Assembly (NCBI GenBank): GCA_020845895.1 | Contig: JADLEX010000138.1 | Location: 1-42,177, forward strand | Reading direction: 5' to 3' | DNA from: Deltaproteobacteria bacterium | GTDB taxonomy: Bacteria; Lernaellota; Lernaellaia; JACKCT01 | Length of the DNA stretch: 42,177 bases | Shown here: positions 35,023 to 42,177 of the stretch, piece by piece | How positions within the stretch are numbered: position 1 is the stretch's first letter | How the letters are laid out: every line of letters begins with the position of its first letter | Notes under the pieces: generated by a model | What the model saw: the letters and a program-made list of their open reading frames with translations, nothing else | Databases searched by the model: none | What the model was told of the DNA's origin: nothing | Program-made: the position numbers and the translations under genes

Positions 35023-35946
35023 GTCGAAAACCTCGCCGAGGCGGGGCCACCGATGTCGTTCGGGGTCCGTCTCGCGGTACTGCATCATGGCGTCGATGCC
35101 ACGGCGCACTTCGTCGCGCACGAGGTCGCGCAGTTCGCGCGCGGCGTCGAGGTCGTCGAAATGGCCGCCGTAGTTTGCCGTGGCGATCGGTTTGCCGAAG
35201 CGGATGTACACGCGCTCGCGGCGCGGGATCAGCGTCGGGCCGACGCCCCGGACGATCGGGAGAATGGCGTCCTGACGAATCCCGAGCGCGGCGATCGCCT
35301 TGCCGATCGGCGTCTTCATGATCATCGGCGAATCGATGACCACGCGGTAGATTTCGTCCGCGCCGATCGCGGAGAACGGAATGATCGGGCAGCCGTATCG
35401 GATGGCGAACCGCGCGAATCCGACGCGGTCTTTCCAGATCACCTGATTCGTTTCCCCGCGCTGCTTGAACGCCTCGCGCGCGCCGCCCGGAAAGATCAGC
35501 ACGCACTCCCCCGCGCCCAGCAGCCGCGCGGCGTGTTCGTGCGTGCCTTCGAGCACGCCGAAGTGCGTCATGATCTCGCGCCACACCGGGACCTGGAAGT
35601 GCGCCCGGTCGCCCAGCGCGTGGAGGTAGATGTCGTGCCGGAAGTACAGCTCCTCGAACATGAACATCGAGTCGAAGAACGCGAAGAGGCTGTGGTTGCC
35701 GATGAACAGGAGCGGGCGATCGGCCGGGATGTTCTCGCCCCCGAAGATGACGGGACGCACGAACGCGCGCCACGGCGCGAGGATCTTCGACACCGCGTCC
35801 ATTTCCCAACGCGACGGCTTGGCCACATGCTCGAGCAACGGCAACACTCCCGGACGAGGACGCCGATTGGCGGCGAAACGAGGGGGGCGGCCCGTGAGCC
35901 GTCCCCGCGACGCCGTTCCTTTAGGGGAATTCCCGCGCCGGATCAA
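34975..35946 (-). CDS. Lysophospholipid/diacylglycerol acyltransferase-like protein (LPLAT)
   Basis: 323 residues as drawn. The acyltransferase blocks resemble TMEM68/DGAT2-type LPLATs: FIGNHSLFAFFDSMFMFEEL with catalytic His and an Asp seven residues on, VLIFPGGAREAFKQRGE, and CPIIPFSAIGADEIYRVV. It should esterify glycerolipids at the inner membrane. The first ~48 residues are basic and low-complexity; an internal ATG giving MDAVSKILAPW may be the real start, so the N-terminus is uncertain. The C-terminus NERRPDLIATSADRI arises from the 26-bp duplication; in the undisturbed frame the protein would end at NERRPDLIA. Confidence 0.82.
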   Translation of the reverse strand: MIRRGNSPKGTASRGRLTGRPPRFAANRRPRPGVLPLLEHVAKPSRWEMDAVSKILAPWRAFVRPVIFGGENIPADRPLLFIGNHSLFAFFDSMFMFEELYFRHDIYLHALGDRAHFQVPVWREIMTHFGVLEGTHEHAARLLGAGECVLIFPGGAREAFKQRGETNQVIWKDRVGFARFAIRYGCPIIPFSAIGADEIYRVVIDSPMIMKTPIGKAIAALGIRQDAILPIVRGVGPTLIPRRERVYIRFGKPIATANYGGHFDDLDAARELRDLVRDEVRRGIDAMMQYRETDPERHRWPRLGEVFDNERRPDLIATSADRI

Positions 35947-35994
35947 GAACCGGGGCTTACCGTTCGGAAAGTCCGGGGCGCACCGTGACGAAGA

Positions 35995-38220
35995 TCATCC
36001 CGCACGCTGAGCACGCCGGGCTGCGAGCCACGTCGCAAACGCACGCGCCGCGACCACGCCGAGGCCGATCACCGCGCCAAGCACCACGCCGCTCGTCGTT
36101 CCCGCGAGCCACGCAAGCGAGGCGAGAGCCGCGCCGAACATCGCGAATCGGCGAAGTCCCTGCCCGGAATCGGACAGAATCGTCCGCACGCGCCACGAGA
36201 GCGCGAGTGCGCCCGCGAGACCGAGCAGCCACACGAGCGACTTGAGCGACTCGAGCACCGACGAGAGCGCGAAGCCGAGCCGCAGCGTGGACGCCTCGCC
36301 GATGGTGACGAGTTCCCGGTAACGCAATTCGGTTCCCGCTTTGGGAATGGTGAAGCGCGTCGGCAATGCTCCGCCGGTGTCCTGCGCCGACTGTGCCGCA
36401 CGCAGCCGCTCCTGAAAATTCAGTTCGGCTTTTTTCTGCGAATCGTCGCCGTCCCAGTAGCCGCGGCCCGCGCGTCCGCCAAGTTTGCCGAGCGCGCCCG
36501 ACTCCGCGGGAGCAGGCGCTTCGGGAACGGCCATCTCGCCGCTCTCGAAGTCCCCCGCAATCGGCGAGGCGATCACAACCGGCTGCGTCCAAAGCCTCAT
36601 CGACCCGCCAAGACGCGTGAACCGGAACCGCTCGGGCGCATACACGGTCAGGTACGATTGCGAGATCGGCAGATCGACGAGCGGCATGGCCAGATTCGCC
36701 GTGCCCGCCAGGCGGATGTGACCGGGAAGCTGCGTGTAGAAGATCACCTCGACGTCGAAGCCCGTGGACTCGTCGTTGCCGCCCGCGGATTTTTCCAGCG
36801 GCAGCAGCATCGCCCCTTCCTTGGTCTTGCTCGGCTTCACGGGCTTGCCGGCGACGAAGCTGCTCCACAGCGCCGTCTTTTCGCCTTCCGGCAGACGCAC
36901 TTCCAAGAACTGTTTGCGATTGTTGCGCACGCGGTAGATCGCACTCACCACGCAGTCGCCGTCCTCGGTGATTTGCACAATGTAGTTCGCGCGGTCGATC
37001 GCCGCGCCGAGCACGGCCTGCGTCTGATGGCGCACGACGCGCAGCTCGCCCGAAAACGGATGACGCAGATATTTGTACGAGAGCACGATGGGGTTGGTCG
37101 CGCCGCCCGCGAGCCCCGCGGGCAGTTCCTTCACGTCGACCGGCTGCAGGTCCTTGATGTTCGCGGGCGTCACCTCGACGCCGCCCGTGACCTGCACGGC
37201 GAAGTGGCCCCGGTCGCGCTCGACGCCCTGCGCGGGCAGGGCCGGGAAGGGCACGGTGAATTCCTCGCCCTCGATGGATCGCTCCAGCACCACCGTAAGC
37301 GGGTACGCGCCCTTGACCTCGTAACCGATCGTGGCGATGAGCATGCGCGTCGCGGCATCGACGCGCCAACCGGCGATCGATGCGCCGGTGACATCCACGA
37401 CCTCGTACCCCTCGGGCACCGCGAGCGTGAACTCGGTGATTGGCGCGTGACGCACCTCGTAGTCGAGTTGCACCACGGCGCGGACGAAGCCTTCGTCGAT
37501 GCTCACGAGGGTGCTGGTGTCGACGAGCACCTTCGACGGCAGCTTTTCTTCCTTTGCGGCGGCGTCGCCTTCGGCCTTGTCGAGCGCGACGTTGTAACGC
37601 ACCACGAGCTGGTCGCCGGTGAGGACGGCGGTGACCAGACCCTTTTCGTCGTGCATCGTCGCCCCATCGATGGTGACGCCGGAGAGCTTCGCGCCGTAAG
37701 TCAGTCGCAGCACCTGCCCCGCCGCGTCGGGCAGCCCGAGCTCGACGCTGCCGGGGCCGGGACGCATCGGTGCATCCACCTCGAAACGCATCGTCAGTTT
37801 GTGCGCGGCGGGTCCCTTGAGCACGAGTTCGATTTGGCCGCCGTTGTCGTTGACGGGCGCGGTTTGGCCGTCGAGCAGAATGTCGGCGACGGGCGTGGAT
37901 GACGGCACGAGCGGGCACTGAACCCAGTCGGTCCCGAAGACCGTGAGGGGATAGTCGGCGGTGAGTTCGAGCCGCCCCGCGTCGAGCTTCGCCGTCAGCG
38001 TGCCTCGTCCGAGCGCGTAGGCCACGGGCGGCGGGGGAGGCGGCGTGGGCGTCTGCCCTTGAAGCTTTTCGCGCAGCAGCTTGAAGTCGGCCCACGGGAT
38101 GCTGACCTCGCTGCCGTTGATGTCGGGCAGCGTGTCTTCGGCGTTGGCGACGCCTGCGAGCGCCGCGACGAGCGCGAGAGCGAGCACGACCGGATACAAT
38201 CTTTGTCCAATTCGCGTCAT
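35995..38220 (-). CDS. Large periplasmic beta-domain protein with C-terminal membrane helices (paralogue B)
   Basis: 741 residues. The signal peptide ends near residue 27 (AGVANA-ED). A motif SIPWADFKLLREKLQ is followed by a run of prolines. About 550 residues of beta-rich sequence follow, then three probable transmembrane helices in the last ~110 residues (SLVWLLGLAGALALSW, FAMFGAALASLAWLAG, VVLGAVIGLGVVAARAF). The same architecture and many aligned blocks occur in the gene just upstream: YEVRHAPITEFTLAVPEG here matches YQILHKPVSRFTIALPAG there. No known family was recognised and no catalytic motif is visible. The start overlaps the upstream paralogue's stop (ATGA), so the two are made together and may form a complex. 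Confidence 0.78.
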   Translation of the reverse strand: MTRIGQRLYPVVLALALVAALAGVANAEDTLPDINGSEVSIPWADFKLLREKLQGQTPTPPPPPPVAYALGRGTLTAKLDAGRLELTADYPLTVFGTDWVQCPLVPSSTPVADILLDGQTAPVNDNGGQIELVLKGPAAHKLTMRFEVDAPMRPGPGSVELGLPDAAGQVLRLTYGAKLSGVTIDGATMHDEKGLVTAVLTGDQLVVRYNVALDKAEGDAAAKEEKLPSKVLVDTSTLVSIDEGFVRAVVQLDYEVRHAPITEFTLAVPEGYEVVDVTGASIAGWRVDAATRMLIATIGYEVKGAYPLTVVLERSIEGEEFTVPFPALPAQGVERDRGHFAVQVTGGVEVTPANIKDLQPVDVKELPAGLAGGATNPIVLSYKYLRHPFSGELRVVRHQTQAVLGAAIDRANYIVQITEDGDCVVSAIYRVRNNRKQFLEVRLPEGEKTALWSSFVAGKPVKPSKTKEGAMLLPLEKSAGGNDESTGFDVEVIFYTQLPGHIRLAGTANLAMPLVDLPISQSYLTVYAPERFRFTRLGGSMRLWTQPVVIASPIAGDFESGEMAVPEAPAPAESGALGKLGGRAGRGYWDGDDSQKKAELNFQERLRAAQSAQDTGGALPTRFTIPKAGTELRYRELVTIGEASTLRLGFALSSVLESLKSLVWLLGLAGALALSWRVRTILSDSGQGLRRFAMFGAALASLAWLAGTTSGVVLGAVIGLGVVAARAFATWLAARRAQRAG

Positions 38221-40514
38221 GACCCGCTCCCTTCGTCCGCGTTCGCGATCGGCGCGACGGGCGGAGTAGGCGGAGGACTCGGCGGCTCCCTGCGTGGGCG
38301 GTTGGCGATGGCCTCGCGGCCCTTGATGACGAGGACGCGCGAGACGGCGAAGAGGGCGCCGACGAACGCGGCGAGCGCGAAGTCTTCGAGGCCGAAACCG
38401 ATGAAGACGCCCAGCACCGCAGGCGCGGCCATCGCGACGAGCGCCGTACGGCGGGCGAGCGGGCCGGGTTCGGGAAGCGAGGGTTCGAAGCGACGCAGGA
38501 TGCGCCGGGCGACGCTCTCGCCGAATACGAGCGCGAGGATGGCGAGCACGAACGAAATCAACGCCGACGAGCGGTAACGCGCGTAGGCGAACGACAGATG
38601 CGGCTTTTCGCCCGGGTCCACGATGCGGGTCTCGAAGGTCATGGGCATGCCGTCCCATGCGATCTGCACCGCGACGGGGAGCGCGCCGCGCGTCATGGCG
38701 TTGGAGTACGCCACGTTCTCCGCGGCGGCCGGCAGATCGAATCCCTGTTTTTGCACGAGCGTCTGTTGGGAGCGGTAGATGCTCAGTTCGTCGGCCTTCT
38801 CCTTCACGCCCTTTTTGTCTTCGCTCCGCAGCAATCCATCCAGTTCCCCTTCGAGATTGCGCTTGTCCTCGTTCTGGTCGGGCGGAACCGTCGATGCGGC
38901 GAGGCCGCCTGGTCGCAGCGTGCCGGAGAAGCCGAAGTACCGGTATCCGCGCGGAAGGTAGGTTGTCAGCGCGACGCGCTGCACGGGAACGTCGATCGCG
39001 GGGAGGTCCAAGCCGCGCCGCCAAAGGTACGGGATCATGCGTTGCTGGCGGAAGTATGTGAGGCGCAGCGTCGTCGTTTCGCGGCCCTCGGCATTCGCCA
39101 CGGGTAGGAGCAATACGCCGTCTTTCACTGCGGCCTTCACCGGTTCGCCGTCGCGAAACACGCTCCACACATCCGCGCCCGGCGGCAGCGTGACCTCGAT
39201 GAACTGGCGGGCGCGGTTCGCCACGCGCAGCGTCGCTTCGACGAGTTCCTTGCCGCCGTTCGTCAGCATCACCGCGTAGGTCGCCTGGTCGACCGCGCAC
39301 GCGAGCACCGAGGCGTCCTCGTGGCGCGCGATGGCGAGTTCGGCGGTCGCGGGGTGCGTGACGTATTTGAAGCCGAAGAGCACGGTCAGATCCGCGACCG
39401 CGCTCAGGTCGGGCGGCAGTTCGCGCACATCGAGCGGCGCGAGGTTCGCGGTCTTGCCCGCCGTCACCTGCACATTGCCGCGCACCGCCACGGCGAGATG
39501 GCCGACCTCGTGCACGATGTCCCGCACGGTGATGTCCGCGGTCGTGAAATTCGCCGACGCCTCGGCGGGAAGCGACTGCTCGAGCGTAAAGGCGATGCGG
39601 TGATGCCCCGCGGCTTCATACGCCAGTTCGATTTGAAGTTCCTTACCGCCATCCACCTCGACCGCCTTCCAGTCCGCGAGACCGTTGGTCGTGACGTCGG
39701 CGACGTTGAGCCCGGCCGGGAGAGCGATCGTGAATCGGCTCACCGGCTTGTGCAGGATCTGGTAATCCACCACTGCCGTGTAGACGGCGAGACCTTCGGT
39801 AACGGTGACGAGCGTTCGCGTCTCGGCGGTCACCCGCGCCTGTTCGCGTTCGGCCTTCGGGGCGCGACGCGACCACTCGACGCGGACGGGATCGGCCTGA
39901 ACGAAGGAACCGATGGCCACGGTTTCGGTCGAGCCGTTCTCGACGCGCATGTGGCCGCCGGAAACGAGGCGCACGTCGAGATCCGGCGCGCCGAGGTGAA
40001 CGTTGAGCCGGTTCACGGGCGAAGTGACGGTCGGTAACGAGAAACCGCGCGGCCCGCCGGTGTCCTCGACGGGGACCTCGATCCGCAGTGTCAGCACGTG
40101 CGCGCCGGGAAGGTCGGTCACGACGTGCAGCCTCCCGTCGTTTTCGGAACCCAACGCGACCGGCTTGCCGTCGAGCTTCGCGTCCAGTACCGGCGCGTAG
40201 GCCGAAAGAATCGGCACGCTCGACCAGCCCCTGGGCTTGAGCACCTGAATCCCCACCGTCACCTCCGCGACCGCGTGATCGCCGACGACACGCACCACAT
40301 AGTCGGCGCCGGTGACGAGGGCGTCATGCGGGGGCGGGGGAGGCTCGACGGTGCCACCGGCGGTGAGGCGTTCGAGGATTTTCTGAAAGTCGCTCCAGGG
40401 GATCGACAGGGAGCTGTTCGGAAGATCCGGCGCGCCGGCTTCCTCGGCGTTCGAGGCCGCCGGCAGAAGCAGGGCGCAGATCAGCATCAGGGCAAACGTC
40501 GATCCCCGTCGCAT
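38217..40514 (-). CDS. Large periplasmic beta-domain protein with C-terminal membrane helices (paralogue A)
   Basis: 765 residues from ATG 40514. The signal peptide ends near residue 23 (LLPAASNA-EE). The N-terminal motif SIPWSDFQKILERL and a PPPPPP run precede a long beta-rich region, for example VLTLRIEVPVEDTGGP and RQFIEVTLPPGADVWSVF. Three hydrophobic helices lie near the C-terminus (LISFVLAILALVFG, ALVAMAAPAVLGVFIGFG, ALAAFVGALFAVSRVLV). The end is a Pro-rich cytoplasmic tail. It is paralogous along its whole length to the downstream gene. An upstream in-frame ATG at 40565 is rejected because the signal peptide starts at 40514. The Fur-like gene lies 107 bp upstream on the same strand. 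Function unknown. Confidence 0.78.
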   Translation of the reverse strand: MRRGSTFALMLICALLLPAASNAEEAGAPDLPNSSLSIPWSDFQKILERLTAGGTVEPPPPPHDALVTGADYVVRVVGDHAVAEVTVGIQVLKPRGWSSVPILSAYAPVLDAKLDGKPVALGSENDGRLHVVTDLPGAHVLTLRIEVPVEDTGGPRGFSLPTVTSPVNRLNVHLGAPDLDVRLVSGGHMRVENGSTETVAIGSFVQADPVRVEWSRRAPKAEREQARVTAETRTLVTVTEGLAVYTAVVDYQILHKPVSRFTIALPAGLNVADVTTNGLADWKAVEVDGGKELQIELAYEAAGHHRIAFTLEQSLPAEASANFTTADITVRDIVHEVGHLAVAVRGNVQVTAGKTANLAPLDVRELPPDLSAVADLTVLFGFKYVTHPATAELAIARHEDASVLACAVDQATYAVMLTNGGKELVEATLRVANRARQFIEVTLPPGADVWSVFRDGEPVKAAVKDGVLLLPVANAEGRETTTLRLTYFRQQRMIPYLWRRGLDLPAIDVPVQRVALTTYLPRGYRYFGFSGTLRPGGLAASTVPPDQNEDKRNLEGELDGLLRSEDKKGVKEKADELSIYRSQQTLVQKQGFDLPAAAENVAYSNAMTRGALPVAVQIAWDGMPMTFETRIVDPGEKPHLSFAYARYRSSALISFVLAILALVFGESVARRILRRFEPSLPEPGPLARRTALVAMAAPAVLGVFIGFGLEDFALAAFVGALFAVSRVLVIKGREAIANRPRREPPSPPPTPPVAPIANADEGSGS

Positions 40515-40621
40515 GTCGAACTCCAAGGCGATGCTGTGGACGCAAACAAACGATAACGCGGGCACGGGCCGGTGTCGACCTCACACCGGTGATCGCCGCC
40601 GCGCGGCGCGCGAGCATGATT

Positions 40622-41071
40622 TCACGGGCCGGTCTTTTCCCTTTTCGACACATCGCCGGCCGGTCGGTTCCCGATCTCGCCGCGCCGATCCCGCTCGGCC
40701 GATGCCCAGCACTCGGCGCAGAGCCCGTACACGAAGACCTCGAAGCGTCTCGGCAGAAACCCTTCGGGCAGGAGATCGTCGACATCCCGTTCGCCGCCGC
40801 CGAGGTTGAAGACCTTTCGGCAAGACTCGCACACGAAGCGAAATGGGGATTCGTCTCGGACGATTTCGAACCGCGCGGGCTCGCCGGGAATCTCGACGCG
40901 GCGGATCGACCCGGCGGCAAGTTCGATCTTCAGGTTGCGATAGACGGTGGCGATGCCGATGCGCGGGCTGAACGCGCGCGCCGCGTGCAGGATCTGCTCG
41001 ATCGTGAGCGGCGCCGGCGCACGGTCCAGCACCTCGCGCAGGGCTCGTCTCGGCTCGGTGTTCCGGGTCAT
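40622..41071 (-). CDS. Fur/PerR-family transcriptional regulator
   Basis: 149 residues. The winged-helix DNA-binding domain is recognisable (TIEQILHAARAF ... IGIATVYRNLKIELAAGSI). The structural zinc site is intact, with FVCESCRK and LCAECWAS giving the paired CxxC motif. The His-rich metal-sensing block that normally precedes the first CxxC (HHDH in Fur) is ESPFRF here, so the regulatory metal site looks altered. ATG 41071 is preceded by GAGGAG. It is divergent from a poly-Asp lipoprotein gene and upstream of the two paralogous membrane proteins, which are candidate targets. Confidence 0.9.
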   Translation of the reverse strand: MTRNTEPRRALREVLDRAPAPLTIEQILHAARAFSPRIGIATVYRNLKIELAAGSIRRVEIPGEPARFEIVRDESPFRFVCESCRKVFNLGGGERDVDDLLPEGFLPRRFEVFVYGLCAECWASAERDRRGEIGNRPAGDVSKREKTGP

Positions 41072-41139
41072 GCGACTCCTCGATCGGTATCTTCCGGAAA
41101 GACCGGGGAATGTCCATCGGTTTCGCCGCAAACTTCGAT

Positions 41140-41168
41140 TTGCCACGAGTCGCGGGGAACGGTAGAAT
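41140..41168 (+). promoter_or_regulatory. Promoter of the broken poly-Asp lipoprotein gene (leaderless arrangement)
   Basis: TTGCCA (41140-41145) and TAGAAT (41163-41168) with a 17-nt spacer. The -10 ends 7 nt before the ATG at 41176. Confidence 0.6.
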
Positions 41169-41175
41169 TTCTCGG

Positions 41176-41457
41176 ATGCTTTGGACGTTGCTGTGCGGGT
41201 TCGTGGCGTTTTCGTTCGTCGTGGGCGCGTGCGGCGATGGCCGCGACGATTCGGGCCGCGTCGGCGGGACGACGACCGACGACGACGATGACACCGTGGA
41301 CGACGATACCGGCGACGACGACACGAGCGGCGTCACCCAGTGCTATGTGGATGCGGTGGTCGAGCAGGGCGACTGCGCAACGCGGCCTGCTTCACGCCGC
41401 TCGGTTCGTGCATCGGCACGTGCGCGGGGCGCTGACCCGACGCCCGTGATGCGATGA
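41176..41457 (+). pseudogene. Poly-Asp Cys-rich lipoprotein, apparently frameshifted by a deletion
   Basis: The frame encodes 93 residues: a lipoprotein signal with lipobox VVGAC (Cys ~19), an acidic linker (TTTDDDDDTVDDDTGDDDT), and the first two cysteines of the shared Cys domain at the expected C-x10-C spacing (QCYVDAVVEQGDC). After the second cysteine the reading becomes Arg/Ala/Ser-rich with no cysteines. Two nucleotides later, another frame reads NAACFTPLGSCIGTCAGR and stops at 41435, restoring the family's C-x3-C-x6-C order. The simplest explanation is an internal deletion that also shifted the frame; an assembly error is the alternative. Confidence 0.65.
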
Positions 41458-41628
41458 AGGCGTTCTGTCGGCTCGAATCCGCGAGGATTTCGAACCGAAG
41501 TTATTTTGCGAAAAGGTCCCTAAGGCCCTCAGTTTTCTGAGACCAATCCCTCAAAAAATTTTCGTTGCGCGCGCAATTCGGCTGTGATAGAGAGAAGCCA
41601 CCCTAACCCCTAAGGAGGTTCGAAACCG

Positions 41629-42036
41629 ATGAAGACCCAATTCCTGTGGCTCGTGACCGTCCTGTTCCTCATCACCGGCATGATGGCTGCCGGCTTCGTC
41701 GCGTGCGGCGATGACGACGACGACGACGACGACGACACCGCGGACGACGACAGCGGCGACGACGACGACGACGACGACAGCTCTGATGACGACGATGACT
41801 CGGCGGACGATGACGCGGCCGATGACGACGCCGGCGATGACGACAGCGGAAGCTACTGCGAAGAGGTTGTGGCTGCGGTCGTGGCGTATTGTCCCGATTT
41901 GGACGAAGCCGAACTCTACGCGACCGTTTGCGAAGAGAATGATGACGCTGACTGTCTCGCGATCTGCTACGACACGTACGACGATTGCGCCCTGATCGTC
42001 GATTGCTACAACAGCAACGAGTGCGCCGGTCTCTAA
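41629..42036 (+). CDS. Poly-Asp lipoprotein with eight-cysteine domain
   Basis: 135 residues. The lipoprotein signal ends in AAGFVAC (Cys ~25). About 50 residues of almost pure Asp with Ser/Thr/Ala follow. The C-terminal domain has eight cysteines spaced C-x10-C-x12-C-x7-C-x3-C-x6-C-x5-C-x5-C, nearly the spacing in the tail of the metalloprotease at 18516-20441. A strong ribosome-binding site (AAGGAGG at 41612-41618) precedes the ATG. No similarity to a named family was recognised. The acidic linker would hold the disulfide-rich domain away from the membrane and could bind cations. The 171 bp before it carry no gene. Confidence 0.82.
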   Translation: MKTQFLWLVTVLFLITGMMAAGFVACGDDDDDDDDDTADDDSGDDDDDDDSSDDDDDSADDDAADDDAGDDDSGSYCEEVVAAVVAYCPDLDEAELYATVCEENDDADCLAICYDTYDDCALIVDCYNSNECAGL

Positions 42037-42060
42037 TCCTTCCTGAAGGATCGTCCCAAA

Positions 42061-42093
42061 ATCCCCGGGTCTTCGGTCCCGGGGATTTTTTTT
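42061..42093 (+). terminator. Intrinsic terminator of the poly-Asp lipoprotein gene
   Basis: A perfect 9-bp stem (42061-42069 with 42078-42086) with an 8-nt loop containing TTCG is followed by eight T residues. The remaining 84 bp of the window show nothing recognisable. Confidence 0.92.
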
Positions 42094-42177
42094 ATGCGTA
42101 CGAAAAATTCATCGACTCGGGCGCGAAGATGTGAGAAAATTCACGCATATGTATGTCCCCATGTGGGAGCGTGGCCA

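Noticed and set aside
38217-40565. The upstream ATG at 40565 as start of paralogue A
   Set aside because: It would add 17 residues ahead of a good signal peptide that starts at 40514 with its own ribosome-binding site.
41473-41541. Two small stem-loops between the poly-Asp genes as terminators
   Set aside because: Stems are 5-8 bp with bulges or A/T loops and neither is followed by a T-run.

Overview
The window is GC-rich, densely packed DNA from a Gram-negative bacterium. It encodes outer-membrane barrels, lipoproteins with clear lipoboxes, a LolA-like protein and a sigma-54 activator. Gene content (SelA, a UGA-containing GrdB/PrdB-like selenoprotein, an MXAN_6640-like metalloprotease, LarE) suggests a deltaproteobacterial/myxobacterial-like lineage or a related candidate phylum. 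The poly-aspartate linkers joined to Cys-rich domains resemble proteins I recall from Lernaellota-type genomes, but that placement is low confidence. No tRNA, rRNA, CRISPR array, prophage or insertion sequence was found. Most neighbouring genes overlap by 4 nt, so the window is a series of compact operons.

Layout. 1-1531 (-): 3'-truncated GspE/PilB-like protein with degenerate nucleotide-binding motifs. 1667-3384 (+): selA and a small zinc-ribbon protein. 3474-7630 (+): patatin lipase, M18 aminopeptidase, RluD-type pseudouridine synthase, PgeF/YfiH. 7642-9489 (+): rho with its promoter, a long leader and an intrinsic terminator. 9489-18352 (-): a ten-gene operon: rnhB, yraN, histidine kinase, NtrC-type regulator, periplasmic coiled-coil protein, beta-barrel, TIGR04283 and TIGR04282 glycosyltransferases, a selenoprotein read through UGA, and a TIGR02757 protein. 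18516-20441 (+): secreted metalloprotease with poly-Asp/Cys-rich tail. 20563-22184 (+): larE and an inositol-phosphatase-like gene. 22185-22489: a cluster of DnaA-box-like sequences. 22490-24519 (+): LolA-like secreted protein and bioD. 24709-27888 (+): 2Fe-2S ferredoxin, aroE, aroK, FG-GAP protein. 27901-31118 (-): Rossmann-fold protein, Cys-rich lipoprotein, PorV-like barrel. 31252-33693 (-): glycosidase-like lipoprotein and O-methyltransferase. 33801-35946: SDR (+), rhodanese (-), acyltransferase (-). 35995-41071 (-): Fur-like regulator and two tandem paralogous membrane-anchored periplasmic proteins. 41176-42036 (+): two poly-Asp lipoproteins, the first apparently broken, ending in a strong terminator.

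How parts connect. SelA makes Sec-tRNA, and a gene about 7 kb away uses an in-frame UGA followed by a SECIS-like hairpin, so the window holds both a maker and a user of selenocysteine. The ten-gene operon links an envelope two-component system, its likely outer-membrane/periplasmic partners and arsenosugar-type glycosyltransferases to that selenoprotein. Four secreted proteins scattered over the window share an acidic linker and a common cysteine spacing, which points to a lineage-specific surface protein family. Several promoters place the transcription start at or next to the ATG, suggesting leaderless mRNAs.
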